NCBI GenBank assembly: GCA_021844355.1
Contig: JAKBTP010000105.1
Span: forward strand, 1-12,740
Origin: a bacterium
GTDB lineage: Bacteria > Chloroflexota > Dormibacteria > Aeolococcales > Bog-877
Direction: 5' to 3'
Length of the DNA stretch: 12,740 bases
The notes beneath the pieces are model-generated. The model was not told the origin of the DNA. It saw nothing but the letters and a program-made list of their open reading frames with translations, and did no database searches. Of this stretch, positions 1 through 5,857 are shown piece after piece; the stretch's first letter is position 1; each line of letters starts with the position of its first letter. The translations under genes were made by a program, and so were the position numbers.

Positions 1-352
1 TGATCTCGTCGAGCCCCACGACGGCGATGAGCTCGTCGGTCGCCACGTTGTCGCTCACGGTCAGCATCGCAACCACGAGGTCACGCACCGACATCGACAC
101 GTCGTCATGCATCAGCGAGATACCGACGGGTCCGGGGGTCCGGTCCTCCGCACGCATCCGCCTTCGTGAACGGCCGCTCACTGACGCGGCGGCGATCGAG
201 TTCTCCAAGGTGAGGGCCACCTGGATCTTCATCACGGATGCTGGCGTGACGAGGTCGTCCTCGTGGAAGCCAGCATCCGGTCCGCCGGCGACAGGCGCGG
301 CGTAGGCGGCGCCTGTCAACCCCAGCTGCTCAAGGACCGAGGCGGCATCCAC
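1..352 (-). CDS. Serine beta-lactamase-family hydrolase, N-terminal part (runs off left edge)
   Basis: Reading the minus strand from GTG at 352 gives 117 residues open to the window edge. They contain the two N-proximal signatures of the class A beta-lactamase / serine hydrolase fold: SVMK at residues 39-42 (SxxK nucleophile and base) and SDN at 100-102. The spacing of about 61 residues between the two serines matches the family. Between them lie the helix-forming stretch KIQVALTLENSIAAA and the segment RTPGPVGISLMHDD. The C-terminal KTG-type motif would lie beyond the window. No signal peptide is present and the nucleophile is only 39 residues from the start, so the protein is probably cytoplasmic and may not be an antibiotic-resistance enzyme. 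GTG 352 was chosen because a -10-like GATAGT ends 6 bases upstream and no SD is present, which suggests a leaderless mRNA. Base composition looks slightly less GC-extreme than in the later genes. The family call is firm; the substrate is unknown. Confidence 0.82.
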   Translation of the reverse strand, partial: MDAASVLEQLGLTGAAYAAPVAGGPDAGFHEDDLVTPASVMKIQVALTLENSIAAASVSGRSRRRMRAEDRTPGPVGISLMHDDVSMSVRDLVVAMLTVSDNVATDELIAVVGLDEI

Positions 353-596
353 GAGCCCACTATCCCAAGACCCCGGCCGCGCTCCGCACCGACGTGCTCC
401 GACGCCTCGGGAAGTGGCCAACCGCCAGGCGAGCTGCCGAGGGTGCCCTGGCCCTCCGGCGTGCGGGAGAGCGAGTTGACTCCCTTCGGCATCCAATCTC
501 AAAGTGCCCCGGCAACTCGGGACGTGGGTTGAGCACGGTTGCGAAATTGGATACGACCACCGCTTGCCGGAGGGCACCTGGGTGAGATCCAGTTGG
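353..596. other. Intergenic stretch with no gene; one imperfect inverted repeat
   Basis: No frame here shows a recognisable protein. The stretch lies between the 5' end of the beta-lactamase-family gene and the 3' end of the tRNA, both on the minus strand. The only structure I see is ATCCAATCTC (491-500) facing GAAATTGGAT (543-552), a 10-base inverted repeat with one mismatch and a 42-base spacer, in locally AT-richer sequence. The promoter of the beta-lactamase gene lies at its left end. No convincing tRNA terminator hairpin with a U-tract is visible. Confidence 0.6.
359..364 (-). promoter_or_regulatory. -10-like hexamer GATAGT for the beta-lactamase-family gene
   Basis: On the minus strand GATAGT is followed by 6 bases and then GTG at 352, so transcription would begin at or next to the start codon. 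It matches TATAAT at 4 of 6 positions. No -35 element is recognisable. The same geometry recurs at the other transcription units of this window, which raises confidence. Confidence 0.45.
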
Positions 597-682
597 TGGT
601 GCCGGGGATGGGACTCGAACCCATACGGACTTGCGTCCGGCGGTTTTTAAGACCGCTGCGGCTGCCATTACGCCACCCCGGC
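597..682 (-). tRNA. tRNA-Leu (anticodon UAA), CCA encoded
   Basis: The minus strand folds as a class II tRNA. The acceptor arms are GCCGGGG (5', 682-676) and CCCCGGC (607-601), followed by discriminator A and an encoded CCA (599-597). The anticodon stem GCGGT/ACCGC encloses the loop CTTAAAA, giving anticodon TAA at 649-647 (reads UUA leucine codons). A long variable arm with stem GGAC/GTCC and loop GCAA marks class II (Leu/Ser/Tyr). The T-arm has ATGGG/CCCAT around TTCGAGT. The anticodon and long arm agree on leucine. At 86 bases including CCA it is of normal length. In a genome this GC-rich, UUA codons are expected to be rare, so this tRNA may be a limiting species, but that is inference. 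Confidence 0.95.
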
Positions 683-701
683 GGAGAGCTGCTGAGGGGG
701 C

Positions 702-707
702 AGGGTA
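702..707 (-). promoter_or_regulatory. Possible -10 (TACCCT) of the tRNA-Leu gene
   Basis: TACCCT on the minus strand lies 19 bases upstream of the mature tRNA 5' end at 682, which leaves room for a short 5' leader removed by RNase P. No clear -35 is seen. The call rests on position and a TAnnnT match only. Confidence 0.3.
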
Positions 708-759
708 GCGGAAGCAGGGCCCGGCCGCGGTTCCCCGGCCCACGGCTTCCACACTCAGA

Positions 760-765
760 TACGCT
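760..765 (+). promoter_or_regulatory. -10-like hexamer TACGCT of the sulfur-relay train
   Basis: TACGCT (TAnnnT type) ends 7 bases before GTG 773, so the transcript would begin at the start codon. No SD precedes that GTG, which fits leaderless translation. No -35 hexamer is evident. Confidence 0.45.
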
Positions 766-772
766 GACGGGC

Positions 773-1090
773 GTGGCCGGCGTCAGTGCGACCCACCGCA
801 GGCTGGTCCTGGTCCTGGGCTCGGGGCCGGACTCTCCGGCGGCCGGTTTGATCTCGGGCCTGGCCGAGGCCGCCGTGGCGGCCGGCCATGACACGAAGGT
901 CTTCCTCGTCGGGGATGGTGTGCTGGCGGCCGGGCGGGTCGTTGGCTCGGGCGCCTCGGTGGCCCACTGCGACGCCGACTGGCGATGGAGGCGGGGGGGC
1001 GAGGCACCGGACCACCGGGTCTTGCGGGGCAGCCTGAGGGACCTCGCGCTCTGGTGCCGAGAGGCGGACCGGGTCGTGCAATGCCGGTAA
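773..1090 (+). CDS. DsrE/TusD-like sulfurtransferase subunit
   Basis: A 105-residue protein of the DsrE superfamily, small proteins that pass persulfide sulfur between carriers. The N-terminus LVLVLGSGPDSPAAGLISGL followed by AGHDTKVFLVGDGV is the usual first strand, helix and second strand of the fold. AHCDADWRWRRG places Cys66 where TusD/DsrE have their active cysteine (the ...CVAAALRRG... region of E. coli TusD), and the C-terminus LRDLALWCREADRVVQ resembles the TusD ending. Length is typical for the family. GTG 773 was preferred because an upstream extension in the same frame would run through the tRNA gene, and a -10-like box lies just before it. The stop overlaps the next gene by 10 bases. 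It is cytoplasmic and expected to form a heterohexamer with the next two products. Partner and physiological sulfur source are unknown. Confidence 0.8.
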   Translation: MAGVSATHRRLVLVLGSGPDSPAAGLISGLAEAAVAAGHDTKVFLVGDGVLAAGRVVGSGASVAHCDADWRWRRGGEAPDHRVLRGSLRDLALWCREADRVVQCR

Positions 1091-1437
1091 CCACCTGCGA
1101 GGTGGCCTTGGTGGCCAGGAGCGGGGGAGTGGAGATGGGGCAGGCGGTGGCGGTCGCCCTAGCGCTCCCCCTGGGCGGCTGTGACGTGTTCCTGGTGCTG
1201 GAGGGTGCGGCTCGGGAGTTGGCCATCCAGCACGAGACAGACGGCGGCCGGGGACCGGATGGGATGACCGAGCAGATGGAGGCCCTGCTGGCCGATGATG
1301 GCGTCGAGGTCGTGGTCAGATGGGATGCCGGGGATGACCTCGCTCTCCCTGCCCGCCTGCGGCCGCAGGTGAGAACCATGGGCGTGGACGAGATCGAGGC
1401 CCGATGCCGGCGGGCGCACCACTGGCTGGTGATGTGA
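1081..1437 (+). CDS. DsrF/TusC-like sulfur-relay subunit
   Basis: A 118-residue protein starting at ATG 1081, inside the end of the DsrE-like gene. The order of elements matches DsrF/TusC: VALVARSGG start, helix, GGCDVFLVLEGAAREL as the second strand and loop, a middle helix with MTEQMEALLADDGVEVVV, then a C-terminal RAHHWLVM strand like the ...DVILRF end of TusC. The segment where E. coli TusC has CAASL reads RWDAGDDL here, so that cysteine is absent. This suggests a structural rather than sulfur-carrying role. Sequence identity to any one family is low. The assignment rests on fold pattern and on its place between DsrE-like and DsrH-like genes; another DsrE-superfamily subtype is possible. 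Confidence 0.68.
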   Translation: MPVTTCEVALVARSGGVEMGQAVAVALALPLGGCDVFLVLEGAARELAIQHETDGGRGPDGMTEQMEALLADDGVEVVVRWDAGDDLALPARLRPQVRTMGVDEIEARCRRAHHWLVM

Positions 1438-1444
1438 GGTGGAC

Positions 1445-1735
1445 ATGGAGCTCCACCTCATCACCCGCGCCGGGGACCAAAGAGGTTGGCGGTCGGTGGC
1501 GTACTCCCTCGGAGCCGGGCGCCGGCCCGTGGTGGTGCTTGCCGGGGATGCGGTGGCGGAGTCAGAGGAGAGCGTTCGGGGCTTGCTCGGGCACCCGGTG
1601 AGCGAAGACGCGATGCCCATCTTGGCGGTGTGCCACGATGCCGCGGCGCGGCTGGCCACCGAGCGCTGGGCGCTTGTGGACTACGAGGCGCTTCTCGACC
1701 TGCTGTTGACCGCCGAGGTGGTGGTCGCTTGGTGA
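1445..1735 (+). CDS. DsrH/TusB-like sulfur-relay subunit
   Basis: A 96-residue protein. ATG 1445 is preferred over GTG 1439 because GAGGTG just upstream forms an SD. The sequence starts MELHLITRAG and carries RRPVVVLAGDAV, then PILAVCHDAAARLA, and ends LVDYEALLDLLLTAEVVVAW. The final block closely follows the LIDY...MAW ending of TusB/DsrH, where the terminal Trp is conserved, so this is the most secure of the three small subunits. The only cysteine (in AVCHD) lies in the mid-protein loop corresponding to ALNED of TusB. It is cytoplasmic and the presumed third subunit of a DsrEFH-type complex. Its TGA overlaps the GTG of the downstream adenylyltransferase by four bases, implying translational coupling. 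Confidence 0.78.
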   Translation: MELHLITRAGDQRGWRSVAYSLGAGRRPVVVLAGDAVAESEESVRGLLGHPVSEDAMPILAVCHDAAARLATERWALVDYEALLDLLLTAEVVVAW

Positions 1736-2496
1736 GGTCTGAGGGCGCCGCGGAGGGTCTGTCGGATGCGGAGGTGGAGCGCTACAGCCGGCAACTGCTG
1801 CTGCCCGAGATGGGCGAGGCTGCCCAGCTCCGGCTCAGACGGGCCTCGGTGGCGGTCGTGGGGTGCGGGGCGCTGGGCTCGGCTGCCGCCCCCTATCTTG
1901 TGGGGGCGGGGGTGGGCCATGTTCTCCTCCTCGACCCTGACTTCGTGGCCCTGGACAACCTCCACCGCCAGGTGCAGTTCAGCACGGCGGACATCGGGGC
2001 CTCCAAGGCGGGGCGGCTGGCTGATCGTCTTCGCGCGCTCAACGAGCTGGTAGCGGTGGATCCGCTTCCTGCCCGGGCGGATCCGAGCGCCCTGAGCCAG
2101 TCTCTCCAAGGGGCGGAGCTGATCCTGGAATGCACCGACGACCCGGCGACCAAGTTCGCGCTCAACGACTGGGCGATGGGGACCGGACGGCAGCTGGTGA
2201 TCGCCGGTGTCACCGGCCTGCGGGGTCAGGTGGTGCAAGTGGGAGCGGGCGGTCCCTGCTACCGCTGCCTGTTCCCCGCGACCCCGGCCACCGCGGCCGA
2301 CTGCCGCACGGCCGGGATCCTCGGACCGGTGGCCGGGGTGGTGGGGGCGATGCAGGCTCTTCTGGCGCTCACCTGGCTCGCGGGCATCGGCCCGGCCAGC
2401 CGGGCAGGAAAGCTCTGGGACCTCGACGCCGGCGCCATGCGCTGGCGAGAGATCCACTTCCCGCGGGACCCGAACTGCTCCAGCCATCGGAGGTGA
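1732..2496 (+). CDS. ThiF/MoeB-family (E1-like) adenylyltransferase
   Basis: 254 residues. Family members adenylate the C-terminal glycine of a sulfur carrier (ThiS, MoaD) so that it can be thiocarboxylated. Visible motifs: RYSRQLLLPEMG (17-28, with the arginine that contacts ATP across the dimer), VVGCGALGS (42-50, nucleotide loop), LLLDPDFVALDNLHRQVQF (65-83), K92, ECTDDPATK (133-141, Mg/ATP aspartates), CYRC (176-179, first zinc pair), and DCRTAGILGPVAGVVG (190-205, with conserved Cys191). The protein ends PNCSSHRR, so the second zinc pair reads C..H instead of the usual C..C. There is no rhodanese domain. GTG 1732 overlaps the previous stop (GTGA) and places RYSRQ at the normal distance from the N-terminus. 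ThiF, MoeB and other E1-like roles cannot be separated, because no carrier gene is in the window. Confidence 0.9.
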   Translation: MRSEGAAEGLSDAEVERYSRQLLLPEMGEAAQLRLRRASVAVVGCGALGSAAAPYLVGAGVGHVLLLDPDFVALDNLHRQVQFSTADIGASKAGRLADRLRALNELVAVDPLPARADPSALSQSLQGAELILECTDDPATKFALNDWAMGTGRQLVIAGVTGLRGQVVQVGAGGPCYRCLFPATPATAADCRTAGILGPVAGVVGAMQALLALTWLAGIGPASRAGKLWDLDAGAMRWREIHFPRDPNCSSHRR

Positions 2497-2512
2497 GGAC
2501 TCCCCGCTCACC
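2492..2512 (+). repeat. 6-bp inverted repeat abutting the -10 of the mtnP train
   Basis: GGTGAG (2492-2497) pairs perfectly with CTCACC (2507-2512) across a 9-base loop. It spans the stop codon of the ThiF-like gene and touches the -10-like CATAAT. It could be an operator or a weak hairpin that ends train A. There is no U-tract, so a classical terminator is unlikely. Confidence 0.4.
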
Positions 2513-2517
2513 ATAAT
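2512..2517 (+). promoter_or_regulatory. -10-like hexamer CATAAT of the mtnP train
   Basis: CATAAT matches TATAAT at 5 of 6 positions, conspicuous in such GC-rich DNA, and ends 7 bases before ATG 2525. A transcript starting here would be leaderless for the small ORF at 2525. No -35 is recognisable. Confidence 0.55.
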
Positions 2518-2524
2518 TGGCGCC

Positions 2525-2572
2525 ATGTCCGAGCGCCGGTCTCCTGGCGCGCACTGGGAGGTGTCCCGCTGA
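2525..2572 (+). CDS. 15-codon leader ORF overlapping mtnP start
   Basis: ATG 2525 lies 7 bases after the -10-like box and opens a frame MSERRSPGAHWEVSR whose stop forms TGATG with the mtnP start (one base shared). The mtnP SD, GGGAGGTG at 2556-2563, lies inside this ORF. A ribosome loaded at the leaderless 5' end would therefore terminate exactly on the mtnP start. I read it as a translational-coupling or sensing leader rather than a functional peptide. It could also be chance: it is short, and only position and architecture support it. A similar arrangement occurs at 8087. Confidence 0.45.
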   Translation: MSERRSPGAHWEVSR

Positions 2573-3375
2573 TGACCGAGGACGTGGTGGGGATATTCGG
2601 CGGGTCGGGGCTGTACGAGCTCTTGCAGGGGGCCGAGGAGGTTCGGGTCGACACCCCTTACGGGGCGCCGAGCGACGCCGCCTTTGTCGGCCGGATCGGC
2701 ACCCGCAAGGTGGTGTTCATGCCTCGGCATGGCCGCCAACACACCATCCCGCCCCACCGGATCAACTTTCGCGCCAACCTCCATGCGATGGGCCAGCTGG
2801 GCGTGACCCGGGTGCTCGGCCCGGCCGCGGTCGGCTCGCTGCAAGCCGAGTTGGCCCCCGGGGACGTCGTCATCCCCGACCAATACGTGGACCGGACCTG
2901 GGGCCGGGCGGACACCTTCTGGGAGGGTCCGCAGGTGGCTCACCTGGCGGCTGCTGACCCTTACTGCCCGGAGCTGGGCGACCTTGCCGAAGCGAAGGCC
3001 ACGGCGTCCGGTAGGACGGTCCACCGGCGTCGGACCATGGTGGTGATCCAGGGCCCACGCTTCGGAACCCGGGCGGAGTCCGCCTGGTACTCGCAGATGG
3101 GTTGGGGGATCGTGGGCATGACTGGGTACCCGGAGGTGGCGTTGGCCAGGGAGCTGGGCATGTGCTACGCCTCCATCGCCCTGGTCACGGACTACGACGC
3201 CGGGCTGGAGGGCAGGCCGGACATCGCCCCGGTGAGCCACCAGGAGGTCCTGAGGGTGTTTGCCGCGAACGTGGGTCGGGTCCGCTCCCTACTGCTGGAC
3301 GTGGTGGCCGGGATGCCGCCGGAGAGAGGGTGCTCTTGTCTCGCCGCCCGCCTCTCCCAGGACGCTGCCGGGTGA
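2572..3375 (+). CDS. mtnP: S-methyl-5'-thioadenosine phosphorylase
   Basis: 267 residues of the PNP/MTAP phosphorylase family. The enzyme splits methylthioadenosine with phosphate to adenine and methylthioribose-1-phosphate, recycling the by-product of polyamine and other SAM-dependent pathways. Motifs: GIFGGSGLY (7-15, phosphate loop), PRHGRQHTIPPHRINFRANL (51-70), GPRFGTRAES (161-170), and GMTGYPEVALARELGMCYAS (182-201) followed by VTDYD (205-209). The two aspartates in TDYD are typical of 6-aminopurine (MTAP) rather than 6-oxopurine specificity; methylthioinosine phosphorylase remains an alternative. ATG 2572 is preceded by GGGAGGTG with an 8-base gap. It is cytoplasmic. The C-terminal tail with a CSC is short and unremarkable. 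No mtnA or later methionine-salvage genes are present here. The stop overlaps the next GTG (GTGA). Confidence 0.92.
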   Translation: MTEDVVGIFGGSGLYELLQGAEEVRVDTPYGAPSDAAFVGRIGTRKVVFMPRHGRQHTIPPHRINFRANLHAMGQLGVTRVLGPAAVGSLQAELAPGDVVIPDQYVDRTWGRADTFWEGPQVAHLAAADPYCPELGDLAEAKATASGRTVHRRRTMVVIQGPRFGTRAESAWYSQMGWGIVGMTGYPEVALARELGMCYASIALVTDYDAGLEGRPDIAPVSHQEVLRVFAANVGRVRSLLLDVVAGMPPERGCSCLAARLSQDAAG

Positions 3376-3962
3376 GCAAGGTCCAGCCTGCGGCCGCGCC
3401 GGAGCCGAAGTACTCGCTGATCACCTCCTATGAGCTATGGCGGCGGATGTGGTGGGTCCTCGCCTACGGCATTGCGGTGCTCTTGGCGGGGGAAGGCATC
3501 ACCATCTACGGCCGCCACGGGCTTGACCCCAGCTTCCTGGTCGTGCTTGCCCTGTTCCTCATCGTCCTTGGCTGGCTCTACCTCCGCCAGCGCTGGCACT
3601 ACGTCACCCTCGCCTCCGATGGTCTGCTCATTCGCCACTGGTTCCGGCTCACCACCGTGCCCTACGAGAGCCTCCGCCAGTCCCGATCCCAGCCCCTGGG
3701 GGCCTTCTTCGACACCCCCAACCGGCGATCGCTGCTCAGCGGGAGCCTGAAGCGCTACGCCGCCAGTCCGGTCTGCATAGTTCGGGTGGAGATGGACCAT
3801 GACCAGCTGCTGGCCGTGGGTCGGGAGCTGGGTCGGCGAACTGTGCTGGACCAGGACCTCATCCTGCTGGTGCGGCGCGCCGATGAGCTGGACCGGGGGC
3901 TGCGCCCGAGGATCCGCCGCCGACCCCCAGCCGCGGCGTCCCGGCCCACCCGGCGGAGGTGA
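3372..3962 (+). CDS. Two-helix membrane protein with a PH-like C-terminal domain, unknown function
   Basis: 196 residues beginning at GTG 3372, overlapping the mtnP stop by four bases. A soluble N-tail (KVQPAAAPEPKYSLITSYEL) precedes two membrane segments, about residues 28-48 (VLAYGIAVLLAGEGITIYG) and 53-72 (SFLVVLALFLIVLGWLYL). Next comes a beta-rich stretch of the type HYVTLASDGLLIRHWFRLTTVPYESL, which resembles the bacterial PH-like domain seen after paired helices in small membrane proteins. The C-terminus is strongly basic and proline-rich (RPRIRRRPP...RPTRRR), suggesting contact with anionic lipid or a partner. I do not recognise a specific family. The GTGA overlap with the following PMT-type gene suggests co-expression and possibly a scaffold or accessory role in that membrane pathway. 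Confidence 0.75.
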   Translation: MSKVQPAAAPEPKYSLITSYELWRRMWWVLAYGIAVLLAGEGITIYGRHGLDPSFLVVLALFLIVLGWLYLRQRWHYVTLASDGLLIRHWFRLTTVPYESLRQSRSQPLGAFFDTPNRRSLLSGSLKRYAASPVCIVRVEMDHDQLLAVGRELGRRTVLDQDLILLVRRADELDRGLRPRIRRRPPAAASRPTRRR

Positions 3963-5857
3963 CACTCTCCAACTGGCCCGCCGTACGACGGGAGTGGCCG
4001 TACGCGCTGGCCTCCGCTGTGCTCTTCGCCCTCGCCGCCCAACTGCTGCGCTGGCCGCTGAGCCCACCGGTGGCGGTGGTGATGGCGGCGGCGGTCTGGG
4101 CGCTCTCCCTGCTGCTCCGCCGCCATGGGGACCTCACCGCGGTGGATGGGACGGACCTCGCCATCGCCGGGGTGCTGGTCGCAGCCGCCCTGGCCGTGCG
4201 GCTGGCCAGCCCCATCTACCTGGACTTCCTCCAGGGCCACGTGGGCGTCACGGGCACGGTGTCCGCCCCGACCGGGGTGCACCGCACCCCCACCCACGAC
4301 GTCTTGGGGATCGGGGCCTGGGGACTCGGCTATCCCTTCAACACCTCGGGGTGCACCCAGGCCCCGGTAGGACCCCACAACACAGAGCGCCAGACCTGCG
4401 GATTCGTCTTCGACGAGGTCTACTTTCCCGTGGACGCGCTCAAGAACCTCAAGGGCATCGACTACTTCGACCCCGAGCCGCCCCTCACCAAGCTGATCAT
4501 CGCCGGTGGCATCAGTTGGCTGGGGTTCAACCCCTGGGGCTGGCGGATCATGTCGGCCATCCTGGGCAGCCTGGTCATCGGGATCCTGTACTTCCTGGCC
4601 CGCCGCCTTTGGCGCCGGAGCCGGCTCTTCCCCGCTCTTGCGGCCCTCTTCTTCAGCCTGGATGGGCTGGAGCTGGTGGAGTCGCGCACCGGGGTGATCG
4701 ACGTCATCGCCGTCTTCTTCGTGATGCTGGCGTTCTGGATGTTCCTCCTCCATTGGCACGCCAGGACCCCCGCCCAATGGCGCTGGACCCTCTACCTGAC
4801 GGCACTCGCCTCGGGTCTCGGGCTGGCCTGCAAGGCGGACATGGTGCCCGGGGTCGCGGTCATGGTCGTGCTGCTCATCGGGCGCTGGCTCCGGCCGCGG
4901 CTGAGGGTGCGGTGGGGGGTGGGCGGGGCCGCCCGGTGGATCCTGCCCCCCGCCCCGGACGATCCGGAAGAGGCATCCCGGCGCACGATGGTGCGGCAGC
5001 TGCGCTGGTCCTGGCACTACCTGGGCGCCCTGGTCGTGATCCTCTTCCTCTTCTACGCCTCCTTCTTCCGGTACTGGACCATCTCCCACACGCTCTACGT
5101 CAACTTCGCCAATCCCGGCGGGCCCACCGCCACCTGCACCGGGCTGGTGGAGAAGGCCTCGGTCTGCCGCCTCCCGGTGGCCATGCCGCTCTCGGAGTTC
5201 CACATCGGGCAGGTCGACTTCTGGCTACCCACTGGATTCAACCTGGGACAGACCGTTGCCGACGTGGAATGGAACAGCCTGGGAAGCCTGAGCTACCAGG
5301 CCACCCTCAAAGCCACGCATCCGTTCGCCTCCCCCTTCTACAGCTGGCCGCTGGACGCTCATCCGGTGCTCTTCTACGCGACCTACAACGGCAATGGGGT
5401 GAGCACCGTGGGGGGGCAGACGGTGTCCAACTACGCCTGGATTTCCGACATGGGCAACCCCGCCGTCTTCTGGCTCGGTCTTTTGGCCCTCGCCTGGTGC
5501 CTATACCTGCTGGTCCGGCGTCGTGACCGGGTGGCCGGATTCATCCTCCTCGCCTACCTCTTCGACTGGCTCCTGCTCTGGTCCTGGCCGTCCCGGATCC
5601 TCTTCTTCTACGAGTACATCGAGGCGTTGCCTTTCGTCTGTCTGGCGCTGGCCTACCTCTGCACCCGGCTTCTCCGCGCCCGGGTGGTGCTGCAGCTGGA
5701 CCGGGCGCGTCTCGGGGGCCTGTCTCTGGCCCCGGTGGGAGGGGCGGTGGTCCTCGCCGTGGTCCTCTGCTTCGCCTATTTCTACCCGCTCTGGACCGGC
5801 CAGCCGATCTCCTCGTCGGACTTCTTCCAGCACATCTGGGTGTCCGGTTGGTACTGA
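3959..5857 (+). CDS. PMT-type (GT39-like) polyprenyl-phosphate-dependent glycosyltransferase
   Basis: 632 residues, polytopic, with about ten or more hydrophobic segments (for example about 15-30, 35-53, 67-84, 195-214, 224-234 and 246-265, and several in the C-terminal third). It looks like a GT-C enzyme of the protein O-mannosyltransferase family, which transfers sugar from a polyprenyl-phosphate donor on the outer face of the membrane. Supporting motifs: FDEVYF (151-156, the acidic DE pair of the first large loop), DYFDPEPPLTK (168-178, corresponding to the HPPL(G/A)K block of PMTs but with Glu for His), and LDGLELVESRTGVID (234-248, matching the family's ESR...D segment). The first external loop carries extra cysteines (C131, C147), perhaps a disulfide. 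GTG 3959 overlaps the previous stop (GTGA). The acceptor (protein or glycan) and sugar are unknown. Bacterial relatives are often annotated as phospholipid carrier-dependent glycosyltransferases. Confidence 0.82.
   Translation: MTLSNWPAVRREWPYALASAVLFALAAQLLRWPLSPPVAVVMAAAVWALSLLLRRHGDLTAVDGTDLAIAGVLVAAALAVRLASPIYLDFLQGHVGVTGTVSAPTGVHRTPTHDVLGIGAWGLGYPFNTSGCTQAPVGPHNTERQTCGFVFDEVYFPVDALKNLKGIDYFDPEPPLTKLIIAGGISWLGFNPWGWRIMSAILGSLVIGILYFLARRLWRRSRLFPALAALFFSLDGLELVESRTGVIDVIAVFFVMLAFWMFLLHWHARTPAQWRWTLYLTALASGLGLACKADMVPGVAVMVVLLIGRWLRPRLRVRWGVGGAARWILPPAPDDPEEASRRTMVRQLRWSWHYLGALVVILFLFYASFFRYWTISHTLYVNFANPGGPTATCTGLVEKASVCRLPVAMPLSEFHIGQVDFWLPTGFNLGQTVADVEWNSLGSLSYQATLKATHPFASPFYSWPLDAHPVLFYATYNGNGVSTVGGQTVSNYAWISDMGNPAVFWLGLLALAWCLYLLVRRRDRVAGFILLAYLFDWLLLWSWPSRILFFYEYIEALPFVCLALAYLCTRLLRARVVLQLDRARLGGLSLAPVGGAVVLAVVLCFAYFYPLWTGQPISSSDFFQHIWVSGWY

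Noticed and set aside
360..752. Minus-strand frame of 130 codons across the tRNA and the gap
   Set aside because: It contains the tRNA-Leu gene and shows no protein-like pattern; the adjacent real gene starts at 352 in another frame.
539..772. Upstream in-frame extension of the DsrE-like gene from ATG 539
   Set aside because: It would translate straight through the antisense of the tRNA-Leu gene and adds about 78 residues with no similarity to the DsrE family. GTG 773 fits the family length and has a -10-like box.
2492..2512. Intrinsic terminator after the ThiF-like gene
   Set aside because: The hairpin has a 6-bp stem and is not followed by a T-run but by CATAAT, which is better read as a -10 box; kept only as an inverted repeat.
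1681..3240. Minus-strand open frame of 519 codons
   Set aside because: It is antisense to the ThiF-like gene and mtnP, whose motifs are unambiguous. Its composition is low-complexity (R, G, P, H rich), as expected of a high-GC shadow.
3755..5203. Minus-strand open frame of 482 codons
   Set aside because: Antisense to the PMT-type gene; rich in G, E, P and H without any domain pattern.
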